From positions 1 through 64,000 of the forward strand of contig VXIS01000153.1 of the NCBI GenBank assembly GCA_008704415.1: a DNA stretch of 64,000 nucleotides, read 5' to 3'. A program made the translations under genes and the position numbers. Every line of letters begins with the position of its first letter. Within the stretch, counting starts at the first letter, position 1. Shown in pieces: positions 54,532 to 64,000 of this stretch. The stretch comes from Sphaerosporella brunnea (taxonomy: Eukaryota; Ascomycota; Pezizomycetes; Pezizales; Pyronemataceae). The notes beneath the pieces are model-generated. The model made no database searches. It had not been told where the DNA came from and saw only the letters and a program-made list of their open reading frames with translations.

Positions 54532-56091
54532 ATGCGCACACCTTCGATGGACGCAATTGCGCGCCTCGTCCCCTCGATACTGCTGCCACCACAAGCTCAT
54601 GCCGCGAGAACCCGTCTGTACTTTCGGCAGCGCGACCTGATCCGAAAACTATGGCCTGACGCCGAGACGATGATCGTGGGCTCGTACACGCAAGCGCTTG
54701 CGATCCGCGGGAGCGATCTCGACATTGTGATGTGGGTGAAAACCCAGGGCTCGGCGCCAGCGACATTATCCTGGACGAAGCGACTTCATCACGCAAACCT
54801 CACGAACGAGATCGCGAAGCCGGGGCCGTTGACGGTGCTGGGACGGTACTCACTGGTTCCGGTGTTCAAATACGTTTCCGCGGTCGACGACGGAGAAGAG
54901 GATTTCACGGTCGATATCAGTTGGCAACCGTTCGATGTTATGGTCCGTAGAGATCAGTACGTGGTCATGCAGCTGGAGCGCTGGCCTGGTGCTCGAGAAG
55001 CGCTTTTGGCGTTGAAGGCGTGGAGCCGCTCAAAGGGCTTCGATCAATCCTCTCAGGGCGGCTTCGGAAGTTACGGCCTCGCTCTTTCGCTGATTGCCGT
55101 GCTCAATTCGACGAAAGAGCCGCCCAAGACGCCGTATGGGATTATCTGCGCATATCTGGCCAGAATAGCCGATCCGGAGAGGAAAATGTTCGGTGGATAC
55201 CTCAATACGCGCACCGGAGAGCTCGAGAAAGGCCAGCGGAGTTCGATCGACGATAATACGCTGCTCATTCGATGTCCTATCGTGAACCGCCAGATCGTGG
55301 GGAAGAACGCCAAGCGGATGCCCGAGATTGTGAACGGGATGGCGGAACTGCTGGCAGAGATGGAGGCAGTCGGCCCCAAATTGAGCCTGGAGGATGCAGG
55401 GCGATTGTTTGCGGGGCCAAGGCCACCAAGAAATCTTCCCCTGCATCCGACCGAGATGCTCATAGGGTCGATGAAAGCAAGGAAGATTGACATGACCCGG
55501 GAGGCTTTGGATGGGGTAAATGAACGGCGGGAAGCGAAAGGGCGTTTGATTCAAGCAGTACAAAAACCCAAAGCGGCAACAATGGGGGCCATAGTGTCTA
55601 AATTGGCGACAAACCCGGTGAATGTTCCACCAGCGACGGGTTCGGAAGAATTGATCTCGATGAAGGACCTGGTGAAACACGTCGCGGAAAAAGGAAGGGC
55701 GAAACTTGCAAAAAAGAGAGCGCCAAAGATTGAGAGTAGCGCAGATGAAAAGGCGACACCAGCGGATGGAAGAGTGGAACCGACGGGCACAGTAATGGCA
55801 AATCCAGAGGAGAAGCCAGCGGAGGAAAAGTCAGAGGTGAAGCTGGTGGAGGAGGATTCAGTAGAGAAGCCACAAGAGCAGTTGGGGGCAATGGAGGGAA
55901 CTGTGGCTGAGATGGAACCGGTATCGGGGGCCCAAATGGAACTGGTGGAGGAGAAACCTGAGGAGCGCCCCGAGAAGAAAGAGGAGGAGACGACGACCCC
56001 ACCTCCCGTGGAAGAAAAGTCGGAAAGTAGCGCTGGCGAAAAGACAGAGGAGCAGCCACCAGCGGCGGCCGCTGTCGGTCAATCTTCATAG
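54532..56091 (+). CDS. Non-canonical poly(A) polymerase-type nucleotidyltransferase
   Basis: Pol-beta superfamily nucleotidyltransferase of the Trf4/Cid1 class; such enzymes add A or U tails to RNAs for decay or processing. Intronless, 519 aa. The catalytic motif is GSYTQALAIRGSDLDIVM, with aspartates at residues 62 and 64, and the third aspartate is at 128 (FTVDISW). The PAP-associated part shows LLALKAWSRSKGF and GGFGSYGLALSLIAVLN, where a GG(L/F)SSY motif is expected. After about residue 350 the protein turns into a Lys/Glu-rich disordered tail of ~165 residues with repeated VEEKP/EEKSE units. The substrate and exact orthologue (Trf4, Cid1 or other) cannot be settled from sequence alone. 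Confidence 0.82.
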   Translation: MRTPSMDAIARLVPSILLPPQAHAARTRLYFRQRDLIRKLWPDAETMIVGSYTQALAIRGSDLDIVMWVKTQGSAPATLSWTKRLHHANLTNEIAKPGPLTVLGRYSLVPVFKYVSAVDDGEEDFTVDISWQPFDVMVRRDQYVVMQLERWPGAREALLALKAWSRSKGFDQSSQGGFGSYGLALSLIAVLNSTKEPPKTPYGIICAYLARIADPERKMFGGYLNTRTGELEKGQRSSIDDNTLLIRCPIVNRQIVGKNAKRMPEIVNGMAELLAEMEAVGPKLSLEDAGRLFAGPRPPRNLPLHPTEMLIGSMKARKIDMTREALDGVNERREAKGRLIQAVQKPKAATMGAIVSKLATNPVNVPPATGSEELISMKDLVKHVAEKGRAKLAKKRAPKIESSADEKATPADGRVEPTGTVMANPEEKPAEEKSEVKLVEEDSVEKPQEQLGAMEGTVAEMEPVSGAQMELVEEKPEERPEKKEEETTTPPPVEEKSESSAGEKTEEQPPAAAAVGQSS

Positions 56092-56442
56092 GGGTTGCAT
56101 TTGCTACACACAAAATGGCGTTGGGTTGTTTTTAGCATCAAGACCAGAGATGCCCCAGCTGGATTTTTTTTCACTATGTAAGAAGGCCTAGATATCTTGT
56201 AGGCTACAATGGCCCTTCTGTATCAAATAAGAGCATCAACTTGTGCCCTGTCAAGTGAGATTATGTGTAGTGTATTCCGCGTGAGGAAGCGGTATTCGAA
56301 TGTTAAGAGTATAGTGAAAAGTAACCGTCCAGACAGACGTACGGGCGTCATCGAGCCCAATTGGCCAGCTGGGCACTGCCACTGCTAGGCATCCCTTCTG
56401 AGCATATCACACAATTTCCACCACCTCTCGACTCCATTTTTG
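56092..56442. other. Convergent 3' flanks
   Basis: 351 bp between the nucleotidyltransferase gene and the convergent WBP11-type gene. No gene. Confidence 0.55.
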
Positions 56443-57262
56443 CTACCGACCATCATCCGCTGCCTCCTGGATCTCCACATTGAACCTCCTCATCTCCTCA
56501 TCCACATCTACCTCTGGCGCCGCATTGACCCTCGGTACAAACGCAGCCTGGGCAACCGATGCTTCCTCAGGGGCGGCAGTTCCACCGCCTTCAGCGGTAT
56601 CCTCTTCACTTTTCTGCTGCTGCGATGCCTTCTGCGTCTCGAGTTTCCGCTTGACAGTAACGGGCACAAATGCGGCGGCCTCCTTCCTGAGGTCCCGCAT
56701 GACCGGCGCAGCCTCATATGTAGTCTTGACCTCCTGTTTCGGCTCGCCCGGGAGCGCCGGCAGCGGGCCGGGGGGTAATGGAATGTCCGCGACTGAAGAC
56801 GCCGTCGATTCTCCTGGGGCTCTGATCAGCTTCGGGCCTCAATACCCCCCACGTCAAACACAACATACCAGAATCGCTTTCCTCGCCCCTATCCGCGCTC
56901 TTCCCCGTGCCCGCAATCCTTGCGTCCCGTCGTCTCGCCCTCCAATCGCCACCAGCCTGCTCCCCCGGGCCCCCGTCCTCCCGATGCCGCTTCTGACCCC
57001 CACGAGCCGACGGCTCCTTATCCTCAATACCCATCGCCTTCCTCGCCCGCCTCACCGCCGCCAAATCGCGTTCCAAGTCCGCAAGCACCTTTTTGTTGTG
57101 GGCGCTGGCATTTCCGGCCTCGATCGCTTCCTTCAACTCGTCCACCTGCCGCTGTAGTCGCTCCGGATTCCGACGCGCGAGCTTCTCGGTCTTTTCTTTT
57201 AGCTGCGCCGCTTTGTTTTTTTTGATCGCTTTCGCTTTTTGCTCTTTGTGCCAGGCTTGCAT
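56443..57262 (-). CDS. WBP11-type splicing-associated protein
   Basis: Nuclear, highly charged protein of the WW-domain-binding protein 11 family, linked to pre-mRNA splicing. The coding part seen is two exons on the minus strand: from 57262 or higher down to 56869, and 56813-56443, with a 55-nt intron (GTATGT donor, CTGATC branch). Exon A has the family domain: HKEQKAKAIKKNKAAQLKEK, EKLARRNPERLQRQVDELK, then a coiled segment to ARKAMG. After the intron, DIPLPPGPLPALPG gives the Pro-rich motif, followed by MRDLRKEAAAFVPVTVKRKL and a short acidic end. The usual MPKE-type first exon was not found; conserved residues (STNLTHAPK) lie upstream of the Met at 57262, so a small 5' exon is likely missing from this model. 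Confidence 0.75.
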
Positions 57263-58285
57263 TTTCGGCGCGTGGGTTAGGTTGGTGGAGGGAGCCGGTG
57301 GTTGTGGTCGTCGAGTGGGATACTCCGGAAGGTGAGCTTGGAGACGCGTGAAAGCGTGCATGGGTGACACGTGAGCTCTGCCATGGTTCCACGCGAGTGA
57401 CATACCATGATCAGCCACCGAGAAATGTCTGCATCTTCTAGCTGCAAAGAACGAAGTAGTGCATACATGTAAACAAGCCCCAATCCCCCATCTCTCTCAC
57501 CATCAAACAAACAAAAAAGCGCAGCAGAAAAGGTTAAAGAAAAAAAACCAACAACCCAAGCCAATCCCAACCCAATGCATCTATATACCCATTTGTGTTT
57601 CATTCATCAAAAAACCCTTACCCCACCCAAAGAAAAGGAAAAGGTGTGTATGAGATGGAAAACCCCGATTTTCTTTCGTGTTATCCATGTGCAAAAAAAG
57701 TGGCAGAGAAAAGTTGATCCTTCGGCCCATCACTACCCCCTCCAACCAATGCAAGTAATGAAAAAGAGACCCACCACCATCTTGTTGCTGCGGAAAAGGA
57801 AATATCAAGGAAAAGATACAGAGGCGGCAATGACACGTACTACAACAGATTACTGGCAAGAGCAAAACCGAGGGAGTGTGATGAAGAAAAAGATTCCGAA
57901 CAGAAAGAAAGAAAAAAAAAAACGAAAACGAAACACCTATAATGACACCAATTGCTATTATAAACCCACCCAGCCAGTAGGGAATACACAAACGAAACAC
58001 CCATAATAGAGCAAAAAAAAAAGCGAGGCAACAAGAGTGGAAAATCTCCAACAGAACAGCTTCCGCGGTGAAACCCGCCAGACCTGCCGATGATGATACC
58101 AATTCCAACCCTTCTTATAAACCCTGGTATCTCAACTCAACTGAAGAATCAAAACACTTTTTGTAAACGAGATTGCCAACCCCACTCTTGACAAGACAAC
58201 AAATGAAAGCAACCAATCCTCCTGCATTGGTAACAAACAACGATGACGCCCGGCCGCTGATGAAATCGACACCCACTAGTCACTC
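57263..58285. other. WBP11 5' region and 3' flank of the next gene
   Basis: It should contain the missing first exon of the WBP11-type gene near 57263-57420. From 57450 on it is A-rich on the plus strand, the probable 3' untranslated region of the minus-strand gene that ends at 58286. No other gene. Confidence 0.45.
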
Positions 58286-60822
58286 TTAACCTACGGTGAC
58301 GGTGTTTGGTAGCCGCTTTTCTAGACTGCTAGAACTGCTGTATGCCGAAGTTTCACCGCCCGTCGACGCGCTTCCGCTATCTAGGCTAGCGCTCGCGCTA
58401 CCCGTAGTACTTCGAACCGTGTTACTCGAAGCACCTTTCATTATTGGAGGTTGTCTTACCCCATCAGATATGTGCTGATCGACCTGATGTGGATACCCGT
58501 TCTGCCTCGGGATGGCCTGACGATCGAGGGGAGGACCTCGGGGATAGCCGTGGTGATCTGGCGGAGATTGCCCATTGCGAGTGCCAAAGCCATTCGGTCG
58601 CCTCTCGTCTGGAGAATTGCTCATGCGGCGCCCGTTGGTCATCGGAGGATATTGACCATTCGGCATCGGGGGGTATGCGCCGCCACTTATATCGTCCATT
58701 CCCATCCGCGAGGTCATCGAGTTCGCACGGGAATTGCTGGTCATGGCTGCACGATCGACAGTGCCATATCTGTTCGATGAATATCCCATCAATGCGTTGT
58801 CGGTGATAGGGTCGTGCAGTCCCGGAACGTCGTTCATAAGCCTAGCACTTGCTGCACTAGCACGGTTTTTGTTGCTGCGGGAGAACAATGAGTGACGACC
58901 ACGCGGAGGCGCCTGCGGTACGTCGGGTCCAAGGTTTCGCATGCCGGAGACACTCGGCAGGCGCCTGTTTCGCCGGGACGTGACGCTCATCATATCAATG
59001 TTATCAACATCAATCGGAGGCATCGGAGGCGGGTTGCTGTCCACGTAAAATTCGTCGTCCTCTTCATCATCCCCGTAAACACTCCTGCTGCGACCAGGCA
59101 TCTTTCTTCGTCCAGCAGTGTTCGGGCGGCTGCGACTCATCAACTCTTGTTCCCGGAGCATCGCCGCACGCTCACGCAGTGCGAGCTCACGTTCCCTAAG
59201 TGCTAATTCGGCCGCGCTAGGTGGCAGGGGCCTCTGTCGCTGATAATCATCATGGGGCTGGGCAGGCCCCTCGTTATCAACCATATCCCCATAGAGCGCA
59301 ATATGACCAAATTCCTCCAAATCGTCGTCAAAAGAGTTCCGGCGGGAAAGCTCCGGGCGTGGGGAGAACTCTCCATTTCCCCGGGAGGGGGGCGGATGTC
59401 CGTTCATGCCGCGTTGCTGAGAGGGGGGTGGGCGCCTGGCCATCGCAGGATCCAATCCACCACGGCCCTGAGGTGGTCCTCTCGGGGGCATACCGGGTCC
59501 CGGACCTGGCCTCTGAGATGGAGGTGGGCCTCGTCCCGGTACAGGCCGGGATTGCTGAGGGCCACCCATTGAGGCCGTGGGTGAGGGTAGAGGTGGCCTG
59601 CTCTGGTTTGTCTGGTTTAAGTGACTCAATATGGGGTAGAGGGTGTTGAGATGAGGGGTTGGGATATTCAATGCTTTGGCACATTTGATCGGGGAACCAA
59701 GGAAGGTCTCGATTTCCAATGGCCTCCGTGCCATGAAATCTTGGTGCATGATGTTCGTAGACGGATGGGCTTTCAGCTGATCTTCGATGGTCTTTTGCTT
59801 GAAATCCGCGGGGAAGCTGCATTTTTGGGCCTCTGCAACGCTGGTGAGTTCGTCAATTAGGTCATTAATTAGTTGTTTGCACGTGGGCTTCTCCATAAGG
59901 GCCGTGAGATTAGGACAATCCAAAATAACGCTGAGGGGATGAAACGCAATAGGCCTGCACGTTGTTAGATGAGTATCTTCTCAATATTTCACACTTCGGG
60001 AACATACCCAAGTACCCGCTCCCATTGCTGTTGGCGAATGTTTGGGGACACATGGCAGTCAACGTTGCCGGAAGCCAATGTTAGAGCTAGAGCTTCCGCC
60101 ATGTCATATTGGATTGACTGTGGCACGTTGGCGTTCTCTATGGCCGAACCAACCCAGACATCCGCTCCGCCCGTCTGCTCGAACTCGCTGTTGCCTAGTT
60201 GAGTCAAAGAGATTCCAGAGACCAAAGAAAGTACCACGTTTGTCGGAAATCGCGACTCCAAATAAGCTTCGGTTCCCAGGGCTGTCGTAGTGTTCACCAG
60301 TATGCACGTGTGCTGGGGGGTGACAACAGATTCAATGATCGAGGCGAGGTCGTACACATCCGGCAAAGCTTTGACGGAGAGGAGCACGTAGTCATAGCCT
60401 CCACCCATCGTGCCGGCTTCCTCAGGCGTTCGAACAACTGCGCAAACAAAAAATTTAGTTATTCCATCCAGCGAGGAGATCAGGATCCTCGACGTACCTG
60501 CATGTGGCTTGAACCGCTCGTTTCCATATTTGGCCGACCTAAAGCCAACCAGTTAGACTTGTACTGCAGAGTGGGAAAAGTAGCTGGGGAAAATTACTTG
60601 AAGGACACGCCATATTGAGAAACTGATTCGTATGCCGTCTTCCATACCAGTGTTACGTCGCAGGACGTTGTTGCTTGCAGTCTCCACGAAAGAAATGCAG
60701 AAAGCGGATTACCACCAACTGTTGACGCCAACGGTCAGCAAAGTTCGCACTAGGCTCGCGGAGTTTGTAGCTGCCGAACGCTCACCCGAGAGAACTCGTA
60801 ATCGTGGAGTTGACGGTGCCAT
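58286..60822 (-). CDS. Ketopantoate-reductase-like (PanE/ApbA) protein with long disordered tail
   Basis: Five exons (minus strand): 60822-60786, 60718-60598, 60538-60498, 60437-60008 and 59954-58286, giving 765 aa. Residues 1-~345 form a PanE/ApbA fold: N-terminal RVLSVGGNPLSAFLSWRLQ, DVTLVWKTAYESVSQYG, NERFKPHAVVRTPEEAG, YDYVLLSVKALPDVYDLAS, LVNTTTALGTEAY; then the C-terminal helical domain with PNIRQQQWERVLGPIAFHPL and RRPLEIETFLGSPIKCAKAL. The remaining ~420 residues are disordered, rich in Pro, Gly, Arg, Ser and Asn, with a charged LALRERELALRERAAML helix. True PanE makes pantoate for CoA. Here the first glycine motif is GGNPLSA rather than GxGxxG, and the lysine/asparagine positions of the active site look replaced, so the enzyme role is doubtful. 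All four introns are 53-67 nt with good signals. Confidence 0.85.
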
Positions 60823-61650
60823 TATCTATGGATCGTTGAGCGAACGGAGCGGGGGATTAAGGCAGCGGTGGAAGCCGTGTTGAATGAGGTATATGTCGTG
60901 TGCTGTTCAAAATTTCCAAACGAGCAGCTGCCCAGTTTTCCCCAAGTCTATCGTGAATAAACAAAAACGCCTGTCTGTGAATGCCGCAAAGCAGTAGCCT
61001 GGTTGAAAGAGCGGGCGGGAAAAAATCCGACACGAATCGAAGGTGCAAAGTAAGATATGTAGCGAGTGGGTTAACGACTATCGAGCACGGCGGATATGTT
61101 GAATAGAAAGAGCGGAAACAAGATGTTTCGCCGGGCGTTGTCCAGATCGGGAAGCGCGGAACAAATTGAATTTCTGATGCGGCAGGGCGCAGGGGGTGCT
61201 GGGCGCTGCGAATAAGTGTGCGCGTTACTCTGCACCTCGCTGATGACCGGGGGAGGCGCGAGGAGGTAGGCGGTGGTGATGGAGGTGGAGGTGGAGGTGG
61301 TGAGTGATGAGGAGGAGGAGAAAGTGGTGTATTGGTAGTGGTGGTGGGGGAGGGGGGGAGGTGGTAGTGAAGTGGTGGTGGTGGTGGTGGGGGGGGGGGG
61401 GAGGCGGAGGGAGAGGAAGGGAGCAGCAGTTGGCAGTACAGGGCAGTTGAAGACAGTTGCCGCGAGGAGAGGGTGTCTTTTGGGAGAAAGAGAGAGAGTG
61501 TGGTGAACTGGGGTTGTGTTATTATTGAAGTGGGAGTGACAACAGTTCTATTTTTCTGGGCGCAGGGAATATGTTCCAATACTACCTACATGTACTCGGT
61601 GCGATCCGGGAGATTCTGATGCTCTAGCCAATTCAAAGCGATTTTGTTTT
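60823..61650. promoter_or_regulatory. Purine-rich upstream region of the reductase-like gene
   Basis: Upstream DNA of the minus-strand gene. From about 61240 to 61440 the plus strand is almost only G, A and T in GGT/GGA/GAG repeats (pyrimidine-rich on the coding strand), ending in a G-run at 61390-61401. It fits a C/T-rich fungal promoter or leader. The minus-strand ORF through it (Ser/Pro-rich) is not supported. Confidence 0.5.
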
Positions 61651-62157
61651 CGGCCGTTTTTTTTGTTTATTTTTTTCGTGTGATTATTCTGGAGCAACAG
61701 CCGCAGCCCGCACAACTATTTCACACCAAACCACCGTCTGTTATTTCGTTCTTCCGGTCTGTGTGCTGTGCGCTCACCGTATCCATGGGGGCCAGGGCTG
61801 CGGGTGTCTTGAATCGTGAGATACATCATGCTCTAGCAGCGATGCCAGGCCATGCCAATGCCATGCCAATGCCATCAACTGGAAGGGGATCGCGTCCCCT
61901 CTGCTTCCCGCCCAGCGCTAGCACAACACCCCCCCCCGCGCTACCCTGTGATACCACAGCATCCATGTCTGCCCAAACGCCACCCCATCACCTCCAACCC
62001 ATCATCGCCTTCATCACTCCAGCAGAAACAACCCCCCACAGCCCCCAACCGAAGAAACCAATGGCAAACCCGACCAGGTTCTCCAATACCACCCCCAGTA
62101 TCAGCATCAGCATTCAAATTGCCATTGCATATGGACGATGGCCCACATCGCTTCCAG
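61651..62157. other. C-rich spacer
   Basis: Low-complexity, proline/threonine-like translations only. No gene supported. Confidence 0.4.
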
Positions 62158-62317
62158 GCGTGAAAAGTCCTCTGCGTGAAGTCCTCTGCGTGAAAAGTCC
62201 TCCTCTGCGTGAAAAGTCCTCCTCTGCGTGAAAAGTCCTCCTCTGCGTGAAAAGTCCTCCTCTGCGTGAAAAGTCCTCCTCTGCGTGAAAAGTCCTCCTC
62301 TGCGTGAAAAGTCCTCT
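62158..62317. repeat. 19-bp minisatellite with shorter variant units
   Basis: Six identical tandem copies of GCGTGAAAAGTCCTCCTCT (62188-62301), flanked by units of 16 and 14 bases at the left (62158-62187) and 16 bases at the right (62302-62317) that lack CCT or AA. The block is followed after about 20 bases by a 14-base C-run. Confidence 0.95.
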
Positions 62318-64000
62318 GCGCGAATCATCTTCGGATCCCCCCCCCCCCCCCCATCGATTTGCTTGTCCTGCCTATGATATCAGCTCCATTCGAACCATGC
62401 TCTTCCTCCTTTTCTCTACATCTGCCGCACGGCATCCGCACGGTGCGGCCACACTCGTAGAACCGCACTTGTCGTCAATTCCGAGAGCTGACCTGACAGC
62501 ATACGCACGCCACGCGTATTCAAGCCATTCGCTTTGTCCACCAATTCAATGCCTTCACGAAGGGGCAAGTAAAACCGTGAACACAGCCTTACTCGCAAAG
62601 GTGTCAGACAATCCCAAGCGATGTCTGCCTTCGCCAAGTGTGGATGTGTAGCCTAAACGACCGACCGAGATACCGCAGATTGCGACGAGCGCCGTGCATC
62701 TGAGAGCGAGATAGACATCCCGAAGATAGTGGTATCTTGGTTGCCTCTAGGCTGAACCTAGGGCTGCACCGTTTTAGCGTGAACATTCCCGGAAAAGCGG
62801 CGGCCTTTTTCTCTGGGCTTGCTTTTTTGCCGTTGTCAACTTTGCTAGACATCCATCCCTAGCCCTGTGCGGAGACGCTCAAACAGCACTCGAAAAGGCC
62901 CCTCACAGGCAGGTACATCCATCCTCAGCGAAAAGAACTCGCGTGCGGCGCTTCGTTGCAGATCATCGTGAAATCAGATCCCCCGACCCGCCCCAACGGC
63001 CTCCTCAGCAGACGGGAGAAAAAAACAAGATGTCGCAGGAGCTACCCACGGACCAGCAATGATCTGCATTCGGATGCCAAGAGGCCCGTGACGTTGGTTA
63101 GCCATCTAATTTGAGACACCGGCGACAATCATGCCATATCGGTGCTTATAACTTTCGGGATCCGTGGTTCGCCTCCTTCATCAAGGAGGAAAGGAGACGC
63201 ATATCCATCCAGATTTCCCTCAAGGTCCATGAGAGCAGTCGGTTTCTATATCTTTCGATTGTTCTTTGTCACGCTGGCACTGATCAAGGGAGCCACGGTC
63301 AGCACAAGCCAAAGGCCGCGCGGTTGCTCTGCAAACCGCAGGACTCCACTCACGGCGAAAGGCGGCAACAAACACGTCCAGCAAGTCTGTACTCTAGGCA
63401 TGATAAGGACAAAATAGGCAATCGGGATGGTTCGCTCTGCAAGACGACCTTTGTAGAAAGCGGGGCTCGTTTAAGCATCAAGCATTTTTCCCCCGGTCTT
63501 CTTGGGCTCAGCCGCGGTCTGGATGTGGTCAAAAGGCGGATATCCTTATGATTCGCTTGAAAGCTTAAGGTTCGGAGATTTCATTTATAGATCTTCTGAA
63601 TGCCACGAGCCGAAGCCGCTCATGAACTGAAGCCGCCGCTCATGAAATCGGCAGCTGTACATAGTATCTACGTAAGGCAGATCCCCCTTCTCTCCAACGT
63701 AAGTCGTACAGCAGCTCCTTTTTGAAGTGACATCCCACGAACGGCGAATCGCTGACTTTCGCCCAGGAACTCGGGATTGCGCCTTGCAGCGTGTTGAGCG
63801 TGACCCTAATATCGTGCCGCAGGTACCTTAGTAGGCACCGCGTCTGTACGACGACGATTCTGCATCCGTTCACCTCCGTACCAAATAGTCTACCGGCCCA
63901 AAATTCCCACCCGATTGATCCGCACATTAATATTTGGTACCTAACTATAGAGTAGAGTACTTCTTCAGCCGAAATATCATTATTTCCTCCCAATGAGCGC
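62318..64000. other. Window end, no supported gene
   Basis: Mixed sequence. ORFs of 60-146 codons on both strands show no domain. One short frame (63229-63417) begins with a signal-peptide-like segment and is discussed as a finding. The minus-strand ORF 63640-63993 (117 codons, opens near the window edge) is unconvincing. A gene entering from beyond 64000 cannot be excluded. Confidence 0.4.

Noticed and set aside
60857..61579. 240-codon minus-strand ORF rich in Pro/Ser
   Set aside because: Low-complexity translation of a purine/pyrimidine-biased promoter region upstream of the reductase-like gene.

Overview
This window is nuclear DNA from a filamentous ascomycete (Pezizomycotina). The genes carry short introns (about 46-92 nt, one of 176 nt) with GTRNGT-type donors, CTRAY-like branch points and YAG acceptors. 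Several gene families are typical of this group: an AreA/NIT2 GATA factor, a TFIIA small subunit, DASH Hsk3, Syf2, and 5-aminolevulinate synthase with heme regulatory motifs. I could not fix the class. All exon boundaries were derived by eye from splice signals plus continuity of conserved protein blocks.

Layout. (1) 1-16 kb: a bZIP factor (-), TFIIA-gamma/TOA2 (+, three exons), an F-box protein (-) and an unknown 328-aa protein (-), separated by 1-3 kb spacers that hold two MITE-type elements. (2) 15.7-28.3 kb is the densest part: an Mpv17/PMP22 membrane protein (+), a large unknown two-exon protein (+), retromer sorting nexin Vps5 (+), diflavin reductase Tah18 (-), fumarylacetoacetase (+) and 5-aminolevulinate synthase (-). 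(3) 28.3-38.6 kb is a gene-poor island of about 10 kb. It has a complete 392-bp MITE, remnants of a second MITE family, a decayed Crinkler/RHS-like NTPase gene, an 18-bp minisatellite and a few orphan ORFs. (4) 38.6-42.9 kb: a five-exon type I Baeyer-Villiger monooxygenase (+) and splicing factor Syf2 (-). (5) 43-52.5 kb: a long pyrimidine-rich upstream region and the nitrogen regulator AreA (+). (6) 54-61 kb: Hsk3 (-) divergent from a non-canonical poly(A) polymerase-type nucleotidyltransferase (+), a WBP11-type splicing protein (-), and a ketopantoate-reductase-like protein with a very long disordered tail (-). (7) 61-64 kb: low-complexity DNA, a 19-bp minisatellite and no convincing gene.

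Functional links. Most genes are housekeeping: transcription (TOA2, bZIP, AreA), splicing (Syf2, WBP11), kinetochore (Hsk3), endosome recycling (Vps5), tyrosine breakdown (FAH), Fe-S assembly (Tah18) and heme synthesis (ALAS). I see no biosynthetic cluster, CRISPR array, rRNA or clear tRNA. The least understood items are the 860-aa protein at 16.9-19.5 kb, the reductase-like protein at 58.3-60.8 kb whose catalytic lysine position looks changed, and the decayed NTPase gene beside a MITE remnant.
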